NCBI GenBank assembly: GCA_963930775.1
Contig: OZ005697.1
Span: 4,362,292-4,426,291 of the forward strand
Direction of reading: 5' to 3'
Source of the DNA: Cliona cf. orientalis
Lineage: Eukaryota; Porifera; Demospongiae; Clionaida; Clionaidae
DNA length: 64,000 bases
The translations under genes were made by a program, and so were the position numbers. A model generated the notes under the pieces. That model did not search any database, was not told the origin of the DNA, and was given only the letters and a program-made list of their open reading frames with translations. Every line of letters starts with the position of its first letter. The stretch's first letter is position 1. This document shows positions 22,333-34,342 of this stretch, one piece after another.

Positions 22333-25300
22333 TCAAACTTCAAGCACAGATCGTGGTTTTTGGTATGCCGTAAATCCAAGTTTCACCAAGTCTTGATAGG
22401 CACTGGGTCCAACAGCTTCAATAATCTTCTTTGGTGATTTCAGCTTGGGGTTGCTAAGGATACAAATCAATGAGACAACATTTCCAATCAATTCCTTTCG
22501 CTCAGTTGATGCTGTAACTGGTATTCCTGCGTGGCATTAGGTGTAGAATAATGTGAACTATAATAATATAACATCAGTATGATCTCATTAATGAGATTAC
22601 TCAGTCCCACCCTCAAAGAATTCTCACACCACACACATGCATGAACATATTAAATTATAATTGTGGCAGTATCAATATTCAACAACTGTTTAACCAAACA
22701 AGGAGCACCTCAGCGGGCAGCGAAAGTTTTATTTAATGTGATTGTTTATTGTGAATCAGTATAGTCAAGTTAATAATATTATTTTGTCCATTTAACATCA
22801 AAGTGTGTGTCTTATGGCTAGAGCACAATGCACTTTAATCTCGCCCTTAAAAATTGTATCCAAATTAATGTACAGGATCGATAATAATATGCTATGCAAA
22901 CAAATTTCGTTATATCAAGTATATAATATTATTATGCATGTGCCATGGCTATAGAATTACGGCATTAAACAGGTATACTGCATGAAAATCTATATACCGG
23001 TACATGTACATGGCTACCCATTTTCAATACCTGTTGTAGGATCCACCATGCTGATGCTGTCAGGAGTGCAACCATACATCTTCGCATTTTTGTCATCGTT
23101 GTTAAGGGCTGCATAGATCTCATTCTGAGCTCTAGCTACCACAATATGTCCAGCGTACTTATCAATGCCAGCAATCTTGATGTATACAGAATGGAATCCA
23201 GGCTCTTTATTCTTTGGCTTCTCTAATTCAAGGATCTAAAAATTAGAACAAAAAGTTTTAATGCAACATTACCTGGTGCTTCATACATCAAAATTTTACC
23301 TTGCCAGTAATGATAGTCACAGATCCCTTTTCTTCACTCAAGACAGCCACTACTGGATCTCTCTTCATTCTTGTAGCTCTTATTACAGTGCGGCCCAACT
23401 CCCAGGCATGGCTGATGGCATAGGGAATGCATATGCTATAGATATCGTGCAGAGACATCACTCCAAATGATATTCCGGCATTTCCACTGTAAGCATAATA
23501 ATAGAAACTCATCATTCAGATGAAAAACAACGTCAAGACGTGGCACCCATGCCAGTTAATCATGCATAGTATAGCTATTCTGATATGTATTAGCCTGGTA
23601 AAGCATTAATGTTCATAGTATCTCTTAATAATCATTGCATATAATTATTTATTTATGGGTTACAAAAAGAAGTAGTAAACATAATTATAGATGTAGCAAT
23701 TGAAAGCTTATTGCTCAGACATTATAAAGATTTTCCTACCCCATTTCGACAATCTTTGCTCTGAAAAAATTCTCGAGTTTATCTGCCGTGTCAACATGTG
23801 TGCAGCACACCAGCTTGCTACCATCAGCATTAGAGAGGGCACTCGGGTATGGTTTAATTCCATGGAGGAATGGTAACCACATCGACAACTTGGGAACAGC
23901 TCTTCCTTCAGCACCAAAATCGATAAACATAAATTCGTCCTTTTTATCAGTCGCCATTTCAGAGGCACACCGAATAGGTGCCATGGTATTCACTGCACCA
24001 GTTTCCAGATTAAAAATACCAGCAAGTCTGTGTTCCTGTACATGTATAAAGTCAATGATGAAAAACTAATAATGATTATGAAGTATATGACTCAGTTTGC
24101 ATGCATGCAGGTATGGGTCAACAATTAATATTATAAGAGTACATAATATCCTGCAAGCACTGTCATCGATATCCTGCTTCAATCTGCACAGCTGAGATGA
24201 GAGCAGCATGCATTGTGCCTGCACCTGCATATGTACAATACTATAGGCCAGTCACACATGTACACGAGTGGAAAGTACATGGCCTGAAGTAGGTACTTGT
24301 GATGCATATTATTATAATACTTATTATGGGCCTTGCCAAATGCATAATATTATTGAAGCCAGTGTTTCCCTATGCACAGTACAAGCTGCTCAGAGGCCTA
24401 GATGTCGAGATCTTGTGATTTCATAGTGAAAACCGACGACATAATATTATGCAACGTGCTATATTGGCTCCGTGCTGGAATGGCTCGCGAGAAGAAAAAT
24501 TTTGACAAGTGAAAAAAAAAATCAAAGCATAAAGCGAGACTTGAACCCGCTACATTCTGTTCCACACACAAGAGCCCCAACCACTACACCACCACTGTTG
24601 TCGCTGCTGCCAATCATTATTTCCCCCATGTCATAGATAAACCCTAACCATTGGCAAGCCATCCCCAACCCCCCAGCCCCTCCCATCCATACCGCATATA
24701 CATATATTATAGTATACTGAATGAACCATTGTTGCGCGCATTTTGCGCCGATGTTGCATGCGCCTCCCTATGGCCATTCCAGCACATCACATGGAGCCAT
24801 TGTGGCACGCTACAACATACAACAGATTATAAGTCGATAAATTGAATATATTTTGCTGCTATCACTTTCCTGTTATCTAATGGAGTATCATCTAACCTAG
24901 TAAAAAACACTATCAGTTTGTTTTTGGGAGTAATAACATCATCCATAATATTATTTTCAATTTCGGATCCTAGGACTTTCTACCTTTCTCATAAAACAAA
25001 AGTCAATGGCCTGGGGGAAAGGTTCGGGTTCAGGTTTGGCATGGTCCTGCATGCATGATACATACACACAAGCATGATTCAAAGCATAAGGGGGACATGT
25101 TTGGACAGACATCAAAGTCTTTGGGCTCTCCCTCATTCCCACATCAAAGTAAACTCCATACTGAAGGCTTATTGCCATGGGCGGACATGCCTATGTATGC
25201 TTAGGTGAACACTGATGATACTTAATTGCTATTACCTTGGGAATCCGTGCATCTGGTCCAATATTTACTTTCTTTAGATCATCAGTATTAGCCAGGCAGG

Positions 25301-26321
25301 CCACAGTGACATCCCCAGAGCGCTCTGGAATCGTCTCCTTAGTCACTCTCACGTTGTCTGTGCCAATCTCACCATCTCCATTAGCAGGATTGCACACTCC
25401 ACTGGCCAGAGCTTGCTGCACGACCTTGAAGGCATGTGTAGTGGACATCACTCCAATACCATCAGCAGAGTGGACAGATTTAGGGTTGCCATCAAGACCC
25501 ACAACACAAAACATAGTCTTACCCAAATCACCTTCACTTAACCTATAATATTATTAAAATTAATAATATCACATGTTTCCTGCCAAAATTATCCATTACA
25601 ACAGCTAAACTATGATAAAATTCTGTTCACACGATCAGTCCTCGCTAGCTATCATTAGGTTGAGTTATAGAGTGCCGATGCCAATATTAACTACACCGAT
25701 AATAACAAACCTTTTGTGGTAAGGATTGTAAATCTTCAAGTGTTTTCCTTCTAACCACCCTTCTATTGCCAACTGTTTGCACATGGCCGGTGGTCCACCT
25801 CCACCACTTCCCAGTATACCACACCCAATACTGAGGCACTGAATATCATCAGAGCTAAGATGCCATACACCATCTACGCATGAGTGCATTGATTGTGGCT
25901 ACATAATAATAATAAATATTGTGTATTAATTATTATTGAATGACTATTTGTACACACAACGAATAATACTAATCATGGTAAGAGGTATAGAGTTAGAGGG
26001 TAGCCTACATTAAAACCTTGACTCTCTTGTCTGCATGAGGTACTTTGGTAGCCAACTAGATACTGCATACAAGAAAAATGAGTGCTTTGACTGTCCTACA
26101 TATAATCCTCCCCATATTTTAATATTGGAAATCTTTCTGACCTTCAATGTACTTGTTTATAATTAATTTATTTTGCATAAGATCAACAAATATTAATATA
26201 GAGCTGCCCCAGCCAGCTGACCTTCGATAATTGGCGCGGGTAGAAAAACTTCCTCATCCTTCTTCCTTCCGTCAGCATTCTTATACGGCCAATGAGGTCT
26301 TACTTCGTGCTGGCGTGCCAT
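22333..26321 (-). CDS. Stand-alone DUF917 / S-Me-THD family protein
   Basis: Seven exons, complement(22333..22526, 23031..23235, 23300..23486, 23740..24035, 25236..25542, 25711..25873, 26222..26321), give 483 residues. Every junction has GT..AG borders and keeps frame. The start is MARQHEVRPHWPYKN at 26321. Exon 2 joins at GAA G|AT to give APIIEDGVWHLSSDDI, which aligns with the fused neighbour. Residues about 45-60 carry the DUF917 glycine-rich IGCGILGSGGGG motif; the C-terminus has VGPSAYQ where the fused protein has VGPSAFGF. The family is known from bacteria, often next to HyuA/HyuB hydantoinases, and Pfam now ties it to S-methyl-thiohydantoin desulfurase. The reaction here is unproven. 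It is head to head with the fused gene, its first exon matches that gene's inter-domain linker, and it has no HyuA domain of its own. Confidence 0.85.
24535..24600 (-). repeat. tRNA-derived SINE-like sequence
   Basis: In the fourth intron of the stand-alone DUF917 gene. On the minus strand it reads TGGTGTAGTGGTTGGGGCTC (A-box-like), then GCGGGTTCAAGTCTCGC (B-box and T-arm), followed by an A/T-rich tail. No convincing full cloverleaf was found, so it is called SINE-like and not a tRNA gene. Confidence 0.5.
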
Positions 26322-27328
26322 AATCGATTAAGCTTAGACAGATCAGAAAACCGAGCTTGAAGATAGCTAGAGTATTGGAGATCTCTACTGCTGCTGCACC
26401 GGTTGTCGCCTGGATTGCGGGAAGTTTGGCTCGTACCTTGGAGCTTTGCTTGGAGGACAATAATTAGTTTTTTATGAGCCAACTAATTAAGTCGCGGAAT
26501 CGGAATCTAGATCTGCAGGTCAGGGAATCTCCCTAATCGATTAATCATAGCAAGGATAATTAAAACGTTTAATTATCCTTGATCATAGATACTGTGGGCG
26601 TGACCGGAGCACATCATTCCGAGCGAAGCGATGTCTCTACTCGGACTCAGACAAAAAAAAGTATGGCTTCACCCATATTCCTCGCGTTCTTGTAAAATGT
26701 TGTTCTTGCTCGCCATATCGAGTTGCTTTCCATAGCCAACTATCAGATTGCCAAACATGGACTTCTATCTTCACAAGAACACAGAGCGGCTACAAGCCAG
26801 CAGATTTGCCGGATTTTTCCTATCTTGTTCAAAAGTTCGCGTCGGCTTTATATCTTCGCCCATCTTCCCGATAGCCTATTGCTGCTTCTTTGTGCTCCTG
26901 ATACACGTCAAACATGGATTTCTATTCTCTGAAAACTTAATACCACCAACGCTCTACCAGTTTTGGTGAACTGTACTCCCTCGATGGCTCTAATGTGCGA
27001 CCCACAAAAAATGGTCGCCCGTTGTTGAATCGTGGTTGCTGACACTTTCACCAACAGTCATAGATAGTAAACTACCTTGTCTACAATATAAACTGATTCC
27101 TAGCTTTAGATCTTCTACAAGTGCCGTTTAGTATAAAGCACTTTTGTTGCACCTATGTATCGCAAGATTTGTTTATCTCGCATTGTGGCGCTGAACTGTA
27201 TAGGGAGTTCCCCGTAAGCACATGGTCGCCATTGCGCGTGCGCACTGCCTCCCTGAGCTGAGCGAGGAAGTCCCTGCACGCAGTGTATCGCTTATACCTT
27301 CGCAGTAGCGAGATAGCTATCTGAAGAG
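26322..27328. promoter_or_regulatory. Shared divergent promoter region of the two DUF917 genes
   Basis: About 1 kb separates the ATG codons of two oppositely transcribed paralogues, so both promoters should lie here. A TATAAA occurs at 27132-27137 for the plus gene. A perfect hairpin (26551-26564 with 26568-26581, loop ACG) sits near the minus gene. The promoter function is inferred from position only. Confidence 0.45.
26551..26581. repeat. Perfect 14-base hairpin in the divergent promoter
   Basis: CAAGGATAATTAAA (26551-26564), loop ACG, then the exact reverse complement TTTAATTATCCTTG (26568-26581). Confidence 0.75.
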
Positions 27329-30300
27329 ATGGCTTTCGTGATCGGCATAGACGTTGGAGGGACCAACACAGACACTGCAATCCTACAAGGTAGCAAAATT
27401 GTGGCCAAGGCCAAACGGCTCACGACACAAGACAAGACCCAAGGCATTATCGATTCCCTTCAGGCAGCCCTCGACTCGGTTTCAGCTGACCCTGGCAAAG
27501 ACCATATCTTAGCTAACTTACAACGCGTAAGCATTGGTACCACGCACTTCGTGAATGCTGTGAAGGAGAGGGCGGCCCAACATCTCAAGAGAGTAGCGGT
27601 GATTCGTCTCTGCGGCACTGCCTCGAGGGATCTTCCTCCATTCGCTGACTTTCCTAAAGACCTCACAGCGCTTGTGTTTGGCGGCAAATTCATGGTACAA
27701 GGAGGACTGGAATATGACGCAAAGCAAGAAATCTCATCACTGGATGACGAGGAGCTCAGGACAACCATCAGCAAGATTGCCAAGCAAGATCCACCAGTAA
27801 GAAACGTGGTGATATCTGGAGTGTTCGCTCCTTGTGACAACCCAAACGACAACCAAGAGATGCGAGCACTGAAGGTCATGAAGCAGGAGTGCCCTGACAT
27901 CAGCTGCACTCTGTCTCATGAGGTCTGTTGAAATTTCCTCCACCTTCCCCTATTAAAATGGGGGATGATAATTGATCCTGAGGGGTGATAATTTTAATTA
28001 ATCCTACGTTAATGAAGAAACTACTGTACAGCGGGAAACTTTGGCAAGGGTTTTACCATGATAAACTAATAATAATAATTAGCGCAAGGAAATTCGCATT
28101 CTAGGAGTTATCATAGTGTACCGTAAATCGTGAATACAAAATATTTCAAGCGATAATTTTTCGTGTTAAATATTTTTCGGACAAACAACACTGTACCGCA
28201 TTATCATTAATATTGCACGTAATCATAATAATTATTATATTTTCGCGCATTCAAGTTTTGCACAAGCAAGGCTGTCTGAAAATATTATTTTAACAAAGAA
28301 ATATTTACAGTATCTTAATGTAGAGTGGGCGACCTTTGCTAGAATATTATTATGTTTAAAGAAGAGAGAGAGAAAGAAACACACACTGGGAGTGCAGGCA
28401 GCTGTGCAGACAAGTGGTTATGTTTGCAGCATTACTATTGTGGGTGTTAAGTAAACTTTAAATTTGTGGGTTTGTCGAGTCTAACCAGCAGCACTCTTTT
28501 CATTAAGTGACCATTACCTACTACAACGCAACTAGACAATCGCAAATGACAATTTTGGCGACTGTCTGGGGAACCACTGAGTATAGATTGCCAGTTTTTG
28601 CGCTGATGGTGGTAAGTATTCAGATCACCAAATTTAAACTTTGCCAATACCAATGGAGAGCCATTTAATGCTCGCCAAAGTTACCTGCTATACGGTAGGT
28701 CTTCGATGTGCTAAAAATACAATGTAGTAATAGTCACTCCATGTATTTACAGATGAATATGCATAGTCATCAGTGACAGTTTGTCTGCACATTGAGATAC
28801 AATCGAGAATAGTTTATCAGGCTGTCGGAACAAAAAATTAACAAATATAACTGTATTTATTCAAATAGAAGCCGTACCCTGATTAGTAGCCCGCCCTCAA
28901 ATAGTAGCCATACATGGAGCTCTGCGAAAGAAATAGTAGCCGTCCTCGAATAGTAGCTGCACGCATGTGTGAACACAATTAAGTGGGCGTGGCCACAATC
29001 GCAAGCCATGAACAATCGTTAGTTCGAGGCAAAAACATGGCAGAAAACGTCCTTGGCTTGGTTCTGCTGCTTATTTATCTCAAACATTTGAAAATCAGTC
29101 CTGAAAATCGTATCTATTGTGTCAATATCACCAAGAGGTGTCGCGCCAAATTAATAAAAGCCGCCCTCGATTAGTAGAGCAAGGCTGAAATAAATAGTAG
29201 CCGCGGCTAGTATTTGAATAATAATAAAATGTGGTATATCTTGAGATTAGATATTAGGCATGAGAGTGAGTTGAAAGCATGATGAAACCATCCAAAGTGC
29301 ACTCGAGTACTGCAAATCATTGGTTCTCCGCTGGGTATTCACTATGCTCTTAAGGGACTCAGCAGTGTATAGGCCTATAGATTAACCCATTGTTAACATG
29401 GTGTTGAGTGTGAGATGGTTCTCATTGCATCTTGGGAATTACTCATGTAGCTTCTCTATAGATGTGTCACATGGCCAGCTAATGTTGGGCAGATCAGTGG
29501 TAGATCCCCATGGCAGGATGTGCAATGGCTATGTTGCTCTGAATTAGCCACTACAGTAATGTCAACTATTGTGTACCTAGCTGGCATGTGTGATAAAAAC
29601 TATGAGGTAAGCAGACAGGATAGAGGAAGCGTATGGAATGTATGGTCCCTGCAATCTTGTGTTCAGCTTTCATGGATGCTGTAGTACATGTATATAGCTC
29701 CAAAGTGAGAATGTCTATGTATATATTTGTAGCAGCCTTATTAACGCTCGGCGCATGCGCACGAGCGTTACGGTAGTCTGTTTGTCTGTTTGTGTGTTAC
29801 CAGTCTACTGACTGCATATAAAGTTTATGCTAGAAAATGAACATACCAGCCAACTTCACGCTGATCTCCAAAGGTTTTCAACTTTGGGATTTTGCTATAA
29901 AGCATTCGTTGAAGAGTTATGGCTCTATTCATCCTTTTTAGCGTGCGAGTCCGCCATTTTTGTGATATAAATATACTATTTCCACCTGCCCAAGCTGTCT
30001 ATTAATAGCACATACTATATATCTATTTATACCACTTACTATTAATAGGTACCCTCGTGGTACATCGCGCATGCGCTATATAAAGCTCATGGCAGTTCAC
30101 AGCCTAGCGTCTAAGTGGAAAGAATTTGTGTATCTGTGGTGTGTTTGTTTTGTCTCATTTTCTGTTTCAAGATTGTTATCCCCCTGAGTATAAGAATAGT
30201 GCACTGCATATACACAGCAGACAGTTTTACATACCTGCTTGTACTGTGCCTATATAACTTTCTATCACTAAGTATAATCATAGAGTAGCGTTTGATCTCC

Positions 30301-33300
30301 ACTCCATGTGGCATTCCGCCGAGCGTTTTGCACCATGGTGCTTCATTGAAAAAGGAAAGAGGGGGGGGGGGGGGGGCTACCTTTGAGGAGTCCCACCATG
30401 AAATTGTCTAGTAGACAGGAAATCGAGTTGATCATGATACTATCACTTGGGAAATCGATTGTGCCAGGTAAGATCATACTAAGGGTCTGAAAACCACACA
30501 TATCCCCTTGCATGCCCATCCAGGATAATAATATTAAGAAATATCGCCTTAATTAAAGGTTTTAGGATATATAAATTAGTATGAATTAGAATGCTTAAAA
30601 TTTTTTGAGAGGCCAATTTGATGGATGTACTAATGCATATTGCTTTATGGTAAGGTGATGAACTAATGCACTGTGTTTCGTTTCTTATTTTGCTACTGTA
30701 ACATGCATTTTAGCTTGGTATGATTGGCATACTGGAGCGAGAGAATGCTGCCGTTTTGAATGAGTCTCTAAAGGATCTGGCCACAGTAACCATCAAGGCT
30801 TTCGGAGAGGCCCTGCAAAAACTCAACATCACATGTCCCTTCTACCTAACTCAGAATGATGGAACTCTCATCAGGTGAGTCTAATAATGTATACATGCAT
30901 GTACATACAAATTTTCACCTTAAATATTTTTCCAATTTCGCCACTTGCTCTCATTGACGAAAATTTATCATGCTAATTTTTTTCCCTGTGTTAATTAAGG
31001 ATTACGTAGAGGATACCGTAGACTCTGGTTATTAAATGCATGCTCTCCTCTCACCATTAGCTATTGTTTATTAAGGGCATGGTGTTTTACGAACCCTGAT
31101 CTTGACCTCAATAACTGGCTGGAAAGTGTGAAATAGGGAAACGCGCAGAAAAAGAATAAGCGATGCATGGCTACAAGCATCCAGCAGACACTAGATGGAC
31201 TACCTCTCTACTCACTTTACTCACTACTACTCACCTCAGCTTCAGCGCTAGCAGAAGCTGTAAATGCTAACATGCTCAATCAGTCAAGCTAGCTAGTGTG
31301 CCTCGCATCATGTGCCAAAATGTTGGTGGATGTGCAGTGTGGATTATAAGGCCAGACCAGTTATTGCACGGATTCGCTCGCTCCAATTTTTGGGCAAACA
31401 GAAGAAAATTTAAGTTGGTTGAGCTTATGTACAGTAGAGTGGTTTTTGTATTCTATCTTGATTCCCTGGTCCTAGATAGTTACATTTGTCTATCTTAATT
31501 AGATTGTGGTCTATAACCACACCCCAATTGATTGCTTTTTTTTCCTTTTTTTCGATCGCTCGGTCCAATTTTTACCTCACAATAACCGAGCAACAACAAA
31601 TTAAATTGGTCTGGCCTAACCAGCCGTTGAGCCAGCGGTCCAATTGTTGCAGATCCAGGAAGTGCATCCGGTGTCACATTCCAGTGCATGCACTTTTTGC
31701 CGTTTTTATCTATTTTTCTTACCTGTTCTATCTAGGTCATCTTTCACTTCTAGGACTCCAAACAAAGACCAGAAGACAGAGCAACTCTTCTACTTTCTGC
31801 TCGTTCAAGTTCCATCACCCAGAGACATTCATGAGCTCCGCGGCAAGCGCTTCTGTGCATGCTACTCGCAAGCGCTCACAAAAAGTGCCTCGCGCAAAAA
31901 GTGGGGCATTTAGGTTCCCCTGAATGGATTCCCATGTTTCAAGCACCATTCAATAGCTCTTGTGTTGCTCTATAATATAAGACTGGAACGAAGTTTTTCC
32001 ATCGAGCCGTTCCAGAGTTACACAGCGTTGAAAATCACGCGTGGTATTTTCCATATATTCTCGAAGGTTTCTAGAGTCTGCCCAAGAACAAATCGTAAAT
32101 GACGAGGAAAAGAGTACTCCTTGTCTACTGCCAAGCTTCTAGGGAGGAGGCATCGTCATCCAGATGGAAGGATTCCTTCTCTATAGTCCAGTAAGCATAT
32201 CTGAATGTTGGCCAGTGCCCACGTGCACAGTAAATAATAATTATCTTGACAAAGCGTGTGTAAGGCGAGTGTATCAGCATAAGTCCAGGGATGGGGGTGA
32301 GCCTTACCAGTGTATATCACAGGATGGGTCTGTGTTAAAGCAGCTCACATCAAAGCTGAAAACTAGTCTCGCGCGCTAGGCTGGGGACAAGACTAGCTGA
32401 AAACCCCGAGCGTATACTTGCAATTGGGAGGTAGCTAGTACTTTACTAGTGTCTTGGTACTTCACGCCCCCCCCCCCTCTCTATCTCTCTCTTTCTCCCT
32501 CTCCCTCTCCCTCTCCCCCCCCCCCCCCCCCCCCCCCCCCCCGCTCTCTCTCTCACTCTCTCACCCTGACCCCGTACACCTATGTACGTACACAATAGGT
32601 GATGTGCCTGTGATCAGATTACCAAGTATTGGAAGAGAGTGCTTTCTGTCAACCATAGCTGTGATGATGGAATAGGAGACTGATTGTGAAAGCTCCAACA
32701 ACCTTCAGCAAAACTTCAAGATGGCCTTTGATAGCTAGCAGCAATACAGCTAGCTTGTACTATGTTAATATCATTGGTTTGTATGTAAACGTACACAGTG
32801 AAATAACAATTTTTGTACTATTTTTAACAGCGTGTAACTCTGGAACGGCTCGATGGAAAAACTTCGTTCCAGTTATATATTATAGAGCAACACAAGAGCT
32901 ATTGAATGGTGCTTGAATCATGGGAATCCATCCAGGGGAACCTAAATGCCCCACTTCTTACGCGAGGCACTTTTTGTGAGCGCTTGAGAGTAGCATGCAC
33001 AAAAGCGCTTGCCGCGAAGCTCATGAATGTCTCTGGGTGATGGAACTTGAACGAGCAGAAAGTAGAAGAGTTGCTCTGTCTTCTGGTCTTTGTTTGGAGT
33101 CCTAGAAGTGAAAGATGACCTAGATAGAACAGGTAAGAATGAACACCATTGGTGCCAAACCCTCGGCGCTGTGAGATTCATAGTATAGTGACGTACAATA
33201 CTGGGCAGGGAAACTCTCAGTCTTCGACTGCACTCACTGCAGATCTATGCAGTCACATAATACCCAACACTCTTGTCATTAAATTTTATTGAACTTCGAG

Positions 33301-34311
33301 CCAAATATGGCAAAGATACTGGCACCACGTGGCAGACCTGGACATGAGCGATTCTTCTCAACATTTGTTGCACGTACAAGCTGGCACATGAATGATCATA
33401 GTAACTACATTGATCTGAGTGCCCACATGCATGCTTCTCAAGCTCAAGTTGAGGGGTGTCGTACCAGTTTGGAGGTGGAGTATAAAGGCCTTATCTCATC
33501 TCTGGTCTAGTGACTAGACTAGGCTGTATTCTGTGTAGGCTCACTTTTGTACTTTCTGGTGCTATCCGTGACTAGCCTCAATGCAATCTCATCTGCTGAT
33601 TCTCAGTGATGCTATTGCTCATTCTCTTGCTTTCCTTAGGCCAGTGGAATAAACTGGAAGTCACACATACACACACACACAGATTTCTGCCATGGAACAC
33701 TGAACATTTAGGACACTGCTGGCAGACTGGAGGCATAATCAAATCACAAAATACAATAACTCTGCCCAGAAAGTGTTGCATGTGAACTGGGTGGTAGAGA
33801 ACCAAATGTACCCTCCAAGGGCCTGGGTACAAGGCTACAAGCACATTCATATTAGTACTATTAAACGTCCTTACCAGCTGCTGGGCAGCCTTTCAAGAGA
33901 AAAACAGCTGGCTAGAGAGTGCAGTACAATGTATACGGTAGCATAACTTGCGTGTAAATAGAGACAGGTGCATTGGGTGTGGCTTGAAGTCAAGAAGCTA
34001 AGCAGTTCAAGTTATACTTCGCTGACTATTGGCAGGCAGGCAGTAGCTTTACTGGAGTTGTAGCTGGAACTTCTTAGTTTGTACCTTGAAAGAAGTCTAC
34101 TATTGTTCATTCTGTCCATCGAAAAGCTGCCAAGGTGCGTGGAAGGATGGTCCTATGGTGGAAGGTAGCGGTCCTGAGCAAATGTCGCCAGAACTGGAGA
34201 ACAAAGCGTTTTCAGCGAAATCCACACAATACATGGCTTTGAAACGCCATAAGGAATCATAGAACACGAGCTTGGGACTCACAAACGAAGTATGCAGCAG
34301 TTACAGAGTTA

Positions 34312-34342
<31 letters not shown>

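Noticed and set aside
23708-23968. Alternative minus-strand frame overlapping exon 4 of the DUF917 gene
   Set aside because: The neighbouring frame carries the family residues and correct splice phases.
25711-25889. Start of the stand-alone DUF917 protein at the ATG at 25889
   Set aside because: An upstream exon at 26222-26321 matches the linker of the fused paralogue and splices in frame to 25873, bypassing this ATG.
31486-31923. 145-residue frame and its mirror at 32942-33181 as a gene pair
   Set aside because: Both lie in the arms of an inverted repeat with no recognisable domain. The shared protein text reflects the repeat.
32454-32675. 73-residue frame rich in Ser, Leu and Pro
   Set aside because: It is a translation of the C/T-rich low-complexity tract.
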